NCBI RefSeq assembly: GCF_000703085.1
Contig: NZ_JNLL01000001.1
Span: 372,001 to 436,000 of the forward strand
DNA from: Persephonella sp. KM09-Lau-8
Lineage (GTDB): Bacteria; Aquificota; Aquificia; Aquificales; Hydrogenothermaceae
Length of the DNA: 64,000 nt
Direction: 5' to 3'
In this document: piece after piece, positions 57,037 to 64,000 of the stretch
Layout of the letters: every line of letters starts with the position of its first letter
How positions within the stretch are numbered: position 1 is the first letter of the stretch
The notes under the pieces: generated by a model
What the model was told of the DNA's origin: nothing
Database searches by the model: none
The model's input: only the letters and a program-made list of their open reading frames with translations
Position numbers and translations under genes: made by a program

Positions 57037-57480
57037 TCAGCCCTGTTTTATGTTGAACTGCTTAATAAATTCCTCAGTTGTAAGGACTTTTATATCAGGA
57101 GAGTAAAAATCTTTATCATTTGTCAGAATTAAATCGCATCCTTCATTTTTAGCTATTACATACTGAATTGTGTCTTCTAAATCCTTAAAGTTTTTGTCAT
57201 TTTCCATCAAGTAAATGCTTTCTCTAACTTCATATTCAGAAAAGGAGATTATAGAATAAACGTTAAGTAAAATTTTAATATCGTATAATGCTCCTTTTCC
57301 GTACTTTTTTTTTAATACATAGTAAACGGTAGTAATCAAATCGCAGCTGGTAAATAATTCTATATTTCTATTCTGTAAAAGATATCTTATGGCTTTGGTG
57401 GCAGACTCATTTTCTTTTCTGGTTTTATCAAATGTATCAATAATTACATTAGCATCCACAAAAACCTTATTAATATTCAC
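57037..57480 (-). CDS. PIN-domain toxin (VapC-like)
   Basis: The 147-residue protein has the PIN acidic set: KVFVDANVIIDTFDK at the start, a Glu/Asp cluster in FKDLEDTIQYVIAK, and LILTNDKDFYSPDIKVLT. VapC toxins are RNases that cut tRNA or rRNA. It overlaps the antitoxin gene by 11 bases. Confidence 0.85.
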   Translation of the reverse strand: MNINKVFVDANVIIDTFDKTRKENESATKAIRYLLQNRNIELFTSCDLITTVYYVLKKKYGKGALYDIKILLNVYSIISFSEYEVRESIYLMENDKNFKDLEDTIQYVIAKNEGCDLILTNDKDFYSPDIKVLTTEEFIKQFNIKQG

Positions 57481-57733
57481 TTCCCATCTCCTCTTTTAGT
57501 TCCTGGAATGATTTGCCTTCAGTAATTCCTGCATATTCTTCAGCTCTTTTAACTATTTGCTCAAAAGCCTCTTTTCTCTTTTTTCTTCTGTATTCTTTTA
57601 TCTTTTCTTCCAGTAGCTCTTCAATTAAAACACTTTGGGGCTTTTTGTAATACTCAGCCATTTCCCTTAATGCCATTTCTACACTTTCAGACAAAACTAT
57701 ATTTTTTCTTACTTTTTTTTCTGTAGTTCTCAT
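57470..57733 (-). CDS. Ribbon-helix-helix antitoxin
   Basis: The 87-residue protein has an RHH-type start (KVRKNIVLSESVEMALREMA, then YKKPQSVLIEELLEEKIKEY) and a C-terminal charged helix that would bind the PIN toxin. It most likely also represses its own promoter, where direct repeats are seen. Confidence 0.8.
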   Translation of the reverse strand: MRTTEKKVRKNIVLSESVEMALREMAEYYKKPQSVLIEELLEEKIKEYRRKKRKEAFEQIVKRAEEYAGITEGKSFQELKEEMGSEY

Positions 57734-57746
57734 CTTGCCTTCTCCT

Positions 57747-57800
57747 TACACACTTAAATTATACACACCTAAATATATACACAAATTAATAATACGTCAA
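57747..57800 (-). promoter_or_regulatory. Toxin-antitoxin promoter with direct-repeat operator
   Basis: On the minus strand TTGACG (57800-57795), a 17-base spacer and TATATT (57777-57772) form a promoter. Two copies of TTTARGTGTGTA (57762-57773 and 57747-57758) lie 15 bases apart around the -10 box and start site; a weaker third begins near 57778. Such direct repeats suit RHH dimers. Confidence 0.6.
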
Positions 57801-57827
57801 CTTGAAAATAATTTTTGTATGGTATAT

Positions 57828-57851
57828 CGTTATTTAAAATAAACTATAACG
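57828..57851 (+). promoter_or_regulatory. ModE-like palindrome in front of modA
   Basis: CGTTAT and ATAACG lie 12 bases apart (57828-57833 and 57846-57851); the longer arms TATCGTTAT and ATAACGGTA differ at one position. This looks like the molybdate box bound by ModE (CGTTATAT, spacer, TATAACG). It touches the ribosome site, so binding would block expression when molybdate is plentiful. No modE gene lies in the window. Confidence 0.6.
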
Positions 57852-57859
57852 GTAGGAGT

Positions 57860-58603
57860 ATGAAAAATATACTTTTTGCGTTACTTTTGCTTTTTTATGT
57901 TTCTTACGGAGAAACACTTACTATAGCAGCAGCTGCCAATGTCCAGTATGCTTTAAAAGAGATTACACAGGAATTTCAGAAAAAATATCCAGCAGTAAGA
58001 ATAACAAAAATTATATCTTCGTCAGGCAAATTAACAGCCCAGATTGTAAGAGGTGCTCCCTATGACCTGCTTTTATCGGCAGATATGAAATATCCTGAAT
58101 TTTTATATAAAAAAGGTTTTGCTATTTCAAAGCCTGTTGTGTATGCCAAAGGGACCCTTGTTTTGTGGAGTATGAAAGATATTCCTCTTGAAAACGAAAT
58201 AAAATCCCTTTTAAATCCCTCAATCAAAAAAATAGCCATTCCTGACCCAAAAACTGCTCCATACGGCAGAGAAGCTAAAAAAGCCCTTGAAAAATCAGGA
58301 ATATACCCGAAAGTGAGATATAAACTTGTATATGGCGAAAGTGTTGGGCAGGCTACCCAGTATATATACAAGGGTCTTGTGGATGTTGGCTTTACAGCAA
58401 AATCAGTGGTTTTATCTCCCCAGATGAAAAATAAAGGCAGATGGATAGAAATTGATAACTCATTATACTCTTCTATAAAACAGGGAATTGTTATTCTGAA
58501 ACATGGAGAAAAAAATCTTTATGCACAGAAATTTATTGAGTTTTTACTCTCAGACACAGGAAAAAAAATCTTGAAAAAGTATGGATACCAGATAGATGAA
58601 TAA
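57860..58603 (+). CDS. modA: Molybdate-binding protein ModA
   Basis: The product of about 247 residues has a signal peptide (MKNILFALLLLFYVSYGETL), then AAAANVQYALKEITQEFQ, SSSGKLTAQIVRGAPYDLLLSAD and GYVYAK-like binding loops seen as VVYAKGTLVLW. ModA binds molybdate or tungstate in the periplasm. I chose ATG 57860, which has TAGGAG in front. The next gene overlaps it by eight bases. Confidence 0.93.
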   Translation: MKNILFALLLLFYVSYGETLTIAAAANVQYALKEITQEFQKKYPAVRITKIISSSGKLTAQIVRGAPYDLLLSADMKYPEFLYKKGFAISKPVVYAKGTLVLWSMKDIPLENEIKSLLNPSIKKIAIPDPKTAPYGREAKKALEKSGIYPKVRYKLVYGESVGQATQYIYKGLVDVGFTAKSVVLSPQMKNKGRWIEIDNSLYSSIKQGIVILKHGEKNLYAQKFIEFLLSDTGKKILKKYGYQIDE

Positions 58604-59006
58604 AATCTTAGGCAAAATAGTTGAGATAAGCAGCAGTGAGAATATATCGCTGATAGCAGTTGATACAGGAAGCAGAGTTTTACATTCTCTTGTTGTTGAA
58701 ACACCTGAAACGGCAAAATATTTAAAAATCGGGGAAAAAATATATCTTATAATTAAAGAAACTGAAGTGGCTTTAGCAAGAGAGATACAAAACTGCCAGA
58801 CATCTTTTTTAAATCAGATAAACTGCATTGTGGAAAAAATCATATCAGGAAAGGTTCTATCAAAAATAGTTTTAAATTGTGAAACCTGCCAGCTAAAAGC
58901 TATATTGCCTACAGAGGCAATAAAACAGATGAAGCTTAAAGAAAACGAAAATGTGGTAGCCTTAATAAAGGCAAACGAAATCACAATAATGGAAGCAGAT
59001 GGATAG
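58596..59006 (+). CDS. Double Mop/TOBE-domain molybdate-binding protein
   Basis: The 136-residue protein has two Mop-like repeats, about residues 3-65 and 72-134, with KIVEISSSENISLIAVD and KIISGKVLSKIVLN starting each. Mop domains form small molybdate-binding rings and may store the anion. It sits between modA and modB, overlapping both by eight bases, which is an uncommon place. It could regulate or buffer molybdate. Confidence 0.72.
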   Translation: MNKILGKIVEISSSENISLIAVDTGSRVLHSLVVETPETAKYLKIGEKIYLIIKETEVALAREIQNCQTSFLNQINCIVEKIISGKVLSKIVLNCETCQLKAILPTEAIKQMKLKENENVVALIKANEITIMEADG

Positions 59007-59679
59007 GGAATTTATTGAAACAATTATACTGACCTTTAAACTGGCAACATTAACAACAGTTATTCTTTTTTTTGTTGGTCTGCCTGTGGCATATTTCCTT
59101 GCCTACTCAAAATTCAGATTTAAACCTGTTATAGAAACTATTGTTAGCCTTCCTCTTGTTTTGCCTCCTACAGTGCTGGGATTTTATTTCCTTATCCTGT
59201 TCAACCCTACTGGTTTTTTAGGAAAAATAATTGAGCAATTATTTGATTTAAGACTTGTTTTTACGTTCGAGGGTCTTGTTATCGGTTCAGTTATTTATAG
59301 CTTTCCTTTTATGGTTCACCCTTTGCAGTCAGGTTTCCAATCAATTCCGTTTAATATAATAGAAGCAGCTTACACACTTGGGAAATCAAGGCTTGAAACA
59401 CTTTTTAAAGTAATTCTTCCAAATATGAAACCAGCTATTTTGACAGGAATTGTTCTATCTTTTGCCCATACTATTGGGGAATTTGGGGTTGTTCTTATGA
59501 TAGGCGGTTCAATTCCCGGTGAAACAAAGGTGGCTTCAATAGCAATTTATGAAGAAGTAGAAGCTTTAAATTACGATAAAGCAAATCTGTATGCATTAAT
59601 CCTATTTGTTATCACTTTTTCGGTGCTTATACTGGTTTACACACTTAATAGAAAATTTACCAGGGCAGATAAGCTATGA
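58999..59679 (+). CDS. modB: Molybdate ABC transporter permease ModB
   Basis: The 226-residue protein has about five to six helices and the permease EAA-type loop EAAYTLGKSRLETLFKVILPN. PLVLPPTVLGFYFLILF near the start is typical of ModB. It works with ModA and ModC. It overlaps modC by four bases. Confidence 0.93.
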   Translation: MDREFIETIILTFKLATLTTVILFFVGLPVAYFLAYSKFRFKPVIETIVSLPLVLPPTVLGFYFLILFNPTGFLGKIIEQLFDLRLVFTFEGLVIGSVIYSFPFMVHPLQSGFQSIPFNIIEAAYTLGKSRLETLFKVILPNMKPAILTGIVLSFAHTIGEFGVVLMIGGSIPGETKVASIAIYEEVEALNYDKANLYALILFVITFSVLILVYTLNRKFTRADKL

Positions 59680-60539
59680 AAATTCAACTTAAAAAAGAAC
59701 TTTCAGGGACAGAAGGAAAGTTTTTACTGGATATTGATATCTCCATAAAAGAAAGTAGTTTTATCACTATTTTTGGAAAATCTGGAGCAGGAAAAACAAC
59801 AATTTTGAGAGCAATCGCTGGACTTGCAGAGGTAGAAGGTTTTATACAGGTTAAAAATACCGTCTGGCTTGATAGCAATAAAGGTATAAATCTTCCGCCC
59901 CAGAATAGAAAAGTTGGTTTTGTTTTTCAGGATTATGCTTTGTTTCCAAATATGACTGTTGAAGAAAATATTAAATTTGCTATGGATAAAGAAGATAAAG
60001 CTTTTCTTGAGCATTTACTTGAGCTAACAGAGCTTTCAGGAATAAAAAATAGAAAACCAGAAAGCCTCTCAGGTGGGCAAAAACAACGGGTAGCCCTTGC
60101 AAGAGCAGTTGCAAGAAAACCTGATGTTTTACTTCTGGACGAGCCATTATCAGCACTTGATATGGATATGAGAAGAAAACTTCAGGAAGAACTTATAAAA
60201 ATTCATAATGAGTTTAATCTCACAACAATTATGGTCAGCCATGACTTTTCAGAGATATTCCGTTTATCAGAGAAAGTTTTTGTTCTTGAAAATGGCAAAA
60301 TAATTAAATCCGGTGCTCCTGATGAGATATTTATTCAGGAAAGGATAAGCGGAAAATTTAGATTTTCAGGGGAAATTATTCAGATAAAACAAGATGAAAC
60401 TATCTATATAGTATCTGTTTTAGTTGGAAATAATGTGGTCAGGGTCATTGCAGACCCTGATGAGATAGAAGGTTTAAAAATAGGCGATAAAGTGGTAGTT
60501 GTATCAAAAGCATTTAATCCATTTATCCTAAAGGTATAA
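59676..60539 (+). CDS. modC: Molybdate ABC transporter ATPase ModC
   Basis: The 287-residue protein has the Walker A FGKSGAGKTTILRA, Q loop VFQDYALFPNMTVEENI, signature LSGGQKQRVALARAV and Walker B VLLLDEPLSALD, and a C-terminal TOBE/Mop-like domain. It drives molybdate uptake. The 3' end overlaps the convergent ccdA gene by 17 bases. Confidence 0.95.
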   Translation: MKIQLKKELSGTEGKFLLDIDISIKESSFITIFGKSGAGKTTILRAIAGLAEVEGFIQVKNTVWLDSNKGINLPPQNRKVGFVFQDYALFPNMTVEENIKFAMDKEDKAFLEHLLELTELSGIKNRKPESLSGGQKQRVALARAVARKPDVLLLDEPLSALDMDMRRKLQEELIKIHNEFNLTTIMVSHDFSEIFRLSEKVFVLENGKIIKSGAPDEIFIQERISGKFRFSGEIIQIKQDETIYIVSVLVGNNVVRVIADPDEIEGLKIGDKVVVVSKAFNPFILKV

Positions 60540-61386
60540 AAGAACTTATTGCCTCAAGGGAGTTAGTTAGTAGAAGTATTCCAACGAATATCAGAAGTAG
60601 TCCGCCAACTATCTCAATAACAAGGAAATACTTCCTCATAAAATTGAAAAATCTGAAAAACTGATTAATAGCCATTGCCGTCAGTATAAAAGGAATTCCC
60701 AGTCCCATTGAGAATGCAAAAAGCAAAACAACTCCTTGCATAACTGTTTCCTGCTGAGAAGCATAAAGCAGAATTGCCCCTAAAACAGGTCCAATACACG
60801 GTGTCCAGCCAAAAGCAAAAGCAACACCTACAATAAATGCTCCTATAATACCTGCAGGTTTTCTTTTAACCTCTGTGGTTTTTTGCTGGTATAAAATTTG
60901 ATATGCACCTGTAAAGTAAAAGATTAGCAAAGCTATTGCTATTACAGGTAGGAGCCAGAAATCATTCAGAAAATCCTTTGTTCTGAGGTATCCATATCCA
61001 TACAAAACAATGGAAATTCCAAATATTGCAAATAACCACTCTTTTGCCCTTTTTGACTGGAATACTCCTGTAAAATGAACACCAAGAAGTATCACCAGGA
61101 CAGCTGCAATTTTGGAAATAATAAGCTTATATTCCTGCAAAAGCTGACCGATAAACGTAGAAGCAGCCCCCAGAGCAGTGAACACTATAGAGAACCCAAT
61201 AACAAATGCTATAGCAGAGTAAACAACATTCCAGTCTATTTTTCTGTTTTCATTTGCACTTATCTGAGCTGCTGATACACCGGAAATATAGGCTATATAA
61301 CCGGGAATAATAGGAAGAACACAGGGAGATAAAAATGCAATTATCCCTGCCAGAAAAGCAGCTCCTATGGAAACACTTTCAACCAT
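60523..61386 (-). CDS. CcdA/DsbD-family membrane thiol carrier
   Basis: The 287-residue protein has about seven to eight helices, with LSPCVLPIIPGYIAYISG and FGWTPCIGPVLGAILLYA holding the two Cys that move reducing power across the membrane. It is of the CcdA type, serving cytochrome c maturation or thiol repair in the periplasm. It overlaps the TlpA-like gene by eight bases. Confidence 0.9.
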   Translation of the reverse strand: MVESVSIGAAFLAGIIAFLSPCVLPIIPGYIAYISGVSAAQISANENRKIDWNVVYSAIAFVIGFSIVFTALGAASTFIGQLLQEYKLIISKIAAVLVILLGVHFTGVFQSKRAKEWLFAIFGISIVLYGYGYLRTKDFLNDFWLLPVIAIALLIFYFTGAYQILYQQKTTEVKRKPAGIIGAFIVGVAFAFGWTPCIGPVLGAILLYASQQETVMQGVVLLFAFSMGLGIPFILTAMAINQFFRFFNFMRKYFLVIEIVGGLLLIFVGILLLTNSLEAISSFIPLG

Positions 61387-61882
61387 CTCTTTTCTCCTTA
61401 AGGAATTTTTGTATCAGGCTTTCAAGATATTTCTCATCATTAGTGCCATACAGAATTTTTCCTATACTTAAATCCTTTCGTAAGATATATGTTACAGGCA
61501 CGCCATACACTCTATATTTAGACTTCACATATCTATTTCCGATTAGCACAGGAATTTGTATATTTAAATCTTCTTTAACTTTTTTTATTTCCCTTAAATC
61601 CTTAGTATCCAACACCACTGCATAAAATTTTACACCTTTATCTTTATATTTTTTGTATAACCTGTTTACTACCGGTAATTCTTCTTTACAGGAGCCACAG
61701 GTTGTAGTCCAGAATACAAGATAAACAACATTTCCTTTTAGACTTTCCAGTGTTATAACTTTACCATTTTCATCTTTTAAGGAAAAATTATAGGGTTTTA
61801 CTCCTTTTGAAAAAGAAATTCCTACTATAAAAGCAGTTATAAGCAGTCCCAGAGTAATCTTTTTATACATGATTAAACCCAT
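61379..61882 (-). CDS. TlpA/ResA-like thioredoxin
   Basis: The 167-residue protein has an N-terminal membrane or signal segment (KKITLGLLITAFIVGISFSK) and a thioredoxin fold with the active site FWTTTCGSCKEELPVVNRLY. Redox partner CcdA lies next to it. It likely keeps periplasmic heme-binding or sulfur-carrying cysteines reduced, and the window has such proteins. Met at 61870 is an alternative start. Confidence 0.88.
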   Translation of the reverse strand: MGLIMYKKITLGLLITAFIVGISFSKGVKPYNFSLKDENGKVITLESLKGNVVYLVFWTTTCGSCKEELPVVNRLYKKYKDKGVKFYAVVLDTKDLREIKKVKEDLNIQIPVLIGNRYVKSKYRVYGVPVTYILRKDLSIGKILYGTNDEKYLESLIQKFLKEKRDG

Positions 61883-61960
61883 ATCATAACTATACTTATT
61901 TATTTAAAATACTTTTGTAACAAAAACCTGATTATGTTTTCAATCATAAGGGGTTAGAAA

Positions 61961-62698
61961 ATGGAAAAGATAACGCTAAAAATCCAGAGATTTGACGGCA
62001 ACAAACAGTGGATAGATGAATATCAGGTTGATATAGATGATAGAACCACAATTATAGAAGCCTTAATGAAAATACATGATACACAAGACCCATCTCTTTC
62101 TTTCAGGGTTCAATGCAGGGCTGCAATATGCGGAACCTGCGGAGTAAAAGTAAATAATGAAAAGCATGTTCTCGCCTGCAAAACAAAAATAAAAGAACAC
62201 CTACAAAATGGAGAAATATTAATCCAGCCCCTTTCAAATATGCCTGTTATAAAAGACCTTGTTGTTGACCATAAAGAGTTTTTAGATAAGTTAAAGGATG
62301 CAAAAGCATGGTTTGAACCCCAAGAAGAATTCCAGCCTGTATATCCAGAGGACTTACAGAAATTTGATAAGGAAACTGATTGTATTCTTTGTGGTATTTG
62401 TTATTCAATTTGTCCGGCATTTGAGATGGATAAAGATTTTGGAGGTCCAATAAATTTTGTTAAGATTTTCCGTTTCTGGAAAGATAAGAATGATGCTTTA
62501 AAAGACCAGCGTATAGTAATTGCAGACCAGAACCATATAACAAGCTGTGTCCATTGTAAATACTGCACATTCTCCTGTCCAAAACAAATTCCAGTTGAAC
62601 AGGATATAATGCAGATTGAGTTTTACGGCAAGCAAAAAGGTATTATAAAGCAGCAACAGGAAGGTTTCGGCGGATTTTCTACACCTTTTGGGTTTTAA
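61961..62698 (+). CDS. Fumarate reductase/succinate dehydrogenase iron-sulfur subunit
   Basis: The 245-residue protein has the [2Fe-2S] motif CRAAICGTCGVKVN with a later Cys in HVLACKTKI, and CILCGICYSICPAF and CVHCKYCTFSCPKQIP for the [4Fe-4S] and [3Fe-4S] clusters. It is the B subunit linking flavin to quinone or another carrier. In Aquificota the reductive TCA cycle uses fumarate reduction. No flavoprotein subunit gene is beside it. Confidence 0.9.
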   Translation: MEKITLKIQRFDGNKQWIDEYQVDIDDRTTIIEALMKIHDTQDPSLSFRVQCRAAICGTCGVKVNNEKHVLACKTKIKEHLQNGEILIQPLSNMPVIKDLVVDHKEFLDKLKDAKAWFEPQEEFQPVYPEDLQKFDKETDCILCGICYSICPAFEMDKDFGGPINFVKIFRFWKDKNDALKDQRIVIADQNHITSCVHCKYCTFSCPKQIPVEQDIMQIEFYGKQKGIIKQQQEGFGGFSTPFGF

Positions 62699-63759
62699 TT
62701 ATTGGTTATGTATTTCTCTTTAAAAAGAAGAAGCATATTATCTATCATCACGACGATAATAGGAGCAAGGAATAGTCCAATAAAACCAAATAGTTTTAGG
62801 CCTCCCAGTATAGCAAAAACCAGTATCATGGGATGAATGTTTGTTTTATCACCGATAACAACAGGCTTGATTATATTATCTATGGTGCTTATCACAAATG
62901 TTCCGTATAGGGCAAATAAGAATGCTGTTATAAAGCCCTTTGAAAACAGAGTATAAATAGCCACAGGTACCCATACAAGAGAAGCACCACCTATTGGAAT
63001 AAATGCTGCCAGAAAAGTGATAAAAGCCCAAAAATAACTCATTTCCAGACCAAGAGCAAAATATCCAATAAAGGACAAAATCCCTTGAGCTATAGCAGTT
63101 AAAACAGAACCTAAAACAACCCCCTGAATTGCCCTGTAGCTTTTGGATACCAGAAAATTTTTATCCTTATCAGGCAGAGGAATTATATTGTATATACGGT
63201 TATAAAGGGCATCTCCATCTTTGAACAGGAAGAATATAGAAATAATCATCATAACAATACCTATAATCAGAAGAGTTACGTTCAGAAACAATCCTTTTCC
63301 CTGCTCAATAATAAAGGAAACAAATTGATTGATTATATTTTTTAATGCGTCACTTAAATCAACATTGATATTTAAAGATTTAAGGGCATCCATTACTATG
63401 TTATAAGCATGGGAAACGACAGGAATTTCCCTGACAATCTGGTCAATATTTTTGTATTTTGAGATAAATTCAAGTGCTTTTGGATAAACAGCAACAATCT
63501 GGTCAACAAAGAAAGCAATTAAAACAATAGATGGAATGATTATAAAAATCAAAATTATGAATGTCATTAAAAGAGAAGCTACAGTTTCACTTTTAAGCTT
63601 TTTTTTCAGTTTTATGTATGGATTATAAAAGATAATAGTGATGAGAATAGACAGAATAATAACATTTAAGAAAGGCTCAAAAAGAAGATATCCTAAAAAA
63701 AGTAAAAAAGATAGGAAACCAAAAAAGAAAAAGTTTCCTATCTGCTCATTAAAATTCAA
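62695..63759 (-). CDS. AI-2E-family transporter (PerM/TqsA type)
   Basis: The 354-residue protein has about seven to eight helices and the family signature region FLAAFIPIGGASLVWVPVAIY, with FAILGGLKLFGFIGLFLAPIIVVM near the end. Members export signals or sodium/protons. It starts with TTG at 63759, with AAGGAT five bases upstream. It shares the end of the FeS gene by four bases. Confidence 0.88.
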   Translation of the reverse strand: MNFNEQIGNFFFFGFLSFLLFLGYLLFEPFLNVIILSILITIIFYNPYIKLKKKLKSETVASLLMTFIILIFIIIPSIVLIAFFVDQIVAVYPKALEFISKYKNIDQIVREIPVVSHAYNIVMDALKSLNINVDLSDALKNIINQFVSFIIEQGKGLFLNVTLLIIGIVMMIISIFFLFKDGDALYNRIYNIIPLPDKDKNFLVSKSYRAIQGVVLGSVLTAIAQGILSFIGYFALGLEMSYFWAFITFLAAFIPIGGASLVWVPVAIYTLFSKGFITAFLFALYGTFVISTIDNIIKPVVIGDKTNIHPMILVFAILGGLKLFGFIGLFLAPIIVVMIDNMLLLFKEKYITNN

Positions 63760-63769
63760 CTATCCTTAA

Positions 63770-63868
63770 TTATTCTTCTCCTTTCTTAAGTGCACCAGCA
63801 ACAAAAGCAAGAATTGCAGTTAAAATTGCAAAAGCTGTCATAATAATAAAAGCCAGCCATGTTTCCAT
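63770..63868 (-). CDS. 32-residue single-helix membrane protein
   Basis: ATG at 63868 has GGAGC in front. The peptide starts METWLAFIIMTAFAILTAIL and has a charged end (ALKKGEE), the form of tiny subunits. It stops at 63770, ten bases before the permease start, so both share a transcript. Family unknown. Confidence 0.6.
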   Translation of the reverse strand: METWLAFIIMTAFAILTAILAFVAGALKKGEE

Positions 63869-63922
63869 CTTAGCTCCTCCAGATAGGATTTTATATCTTA
63901 TATGCCCGAGTTAGTTATTTAC

Positions 63923-63950
63923 TCTATATTATTTTTTGTATATCAGTCAA
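63923..63950 (-). promoter_or_regulatory. Promoter of the small membrane protein and AI-2E permease genes
   Basis: TTGACT (63950-63945), a 16-base spacer and TATAGA (63928-63923) lie in front of the 32-residue gene, which starts at 63868. Confidence 0.55.
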
Positions 63951-63952
63951 GT

Positions 63953-64000
63953 TTAACTTTCTAATATTTTTAATGCTTCATCAACAGTTGCATTTTCATG
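63953..64000 (-). CDS. 3' end of a gene cut by the window edge
   Basis: The minus strand reads HENATVDEALKILES and stops at TAA 63955-63953. The last residues look like a CBS-domain end (VDEALKIL). The frame is open to the window edge. Too short to name. Confidence 0.45.
   Translation of the reverse strand, partial: HENATVDEALKILES

Noticed and set aside
1-64000. CRISPR array or prophage
   Set aside because: No regularly spaced repeats, cas genes or phage structural genes were seen; RusA-like alone is not enough.

Overview
The window looks like chromosome from a thermophilic, chemolithotrophic member of the Aquificota, most like Hydrogenothermaceae (Persephonella or Sulfurihydrogenibium type). 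This is inferred from gene content and composition; no database search was run. Coding DNA is A+T-rich, while the tmRNA, SRP RNA and tRNA-Ser are strikingly G+C-rich, a usual sign of growth at high temperature. Proteins are rich in Lys, Glu and Ile. The content (periplasmic molybdoenzymes, sulfurtransferases, a fumarate reductase/succinate dehydrogenase iron-sulfur subunit, NuoG, a TrpB2-type tryptophan synthase) fits a sulfur- and hydrogen-using bacterium.

Layout. 1-6335 (minus): chemotaxis operon cheZ-cheA-cheW-cheV-cheY-mcp followed by a membrane protein cut by the window edge; cheW carries an internal deletion. 6503-6859 is a divergent FlgN-like chaperone. 6886-9013: NhaD-type antiporter plus a universal-stress-like gene with a frameshift at a perfect A AAA AAG heptamer. 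9116-9467: tmRNA. 9520-12458: YeiH-type exporter, exported SCP2-like protein and FadL/OmpP1 porin.

12548-27867 (minus) is the most interesting part: a long sulfur/molybdenum locus. In transcription order it encodes a periplasmic two-domain sulfurtransferase, a YeeE/YedE sulfur transporter (frameshifted by a 5-bp duplication), a 45-residue membrane protein, a membrane-anchored rhodanese-like protein ending GGGGGCL, a type II DMSO-reductase-family enzyme (alpha, beta and a gamma subunit fused to cytochrome c), a second exported protein ending GCL, a second molybdoenzyme of the polysulfide/tetrathionate reductase type (FeS, NrfD, catalytic), a TorD chaperone and a multi-cluster ferredoxin with an internal twin-arginine segment. 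I propose a periplasmic system for oxidation or reduction of a sulfur compound, with penultimate-cysteine arms as sulfur carriers.

28136-40462 holds housekeeping genes: RusA, an MgtC-type membrane protein, a DUF72 protein, a second CZB chemoreceptor, bioD, fabD, a rhodanese, trpB2 (frameshifted at a G run), mgtE, era, truA and recN. 40575-42822 holds an Rpn-like nuclease and a lone TnpB. 43040-56085 (plus) holds nuoG, argJ, leuA, an M23 peptidase, transaldolase, a GGDEF protein, folP, cdaA with a YbbR partner, and thrS. 56082-57733 (minus) holds an orphan response regulator, SRP RNA, tRNA-Ser(GGA) and a PIN/RHH toxin-antitoxin pair. 57860-60539 is modA-mop-modB-modC behind a ModE-like palindrome, which would supply molybdate to the two molybdoenzymes. 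60523-64000 holds CcdA, a TlpA-like thioredoxin, FrdB/SdhB, an AI-2E-family permease, a 32-residue membrane protein and the tail of one more gene.

Four genes (cheW, the stress-protein gene, yeeE, trpB2) are interrupted. Two breaks lie in homopolymers and one in a short tandem repeat, so sequencing error must be weighed against real decay or recoding. No gene-free stretch exceeds about 300 bases.
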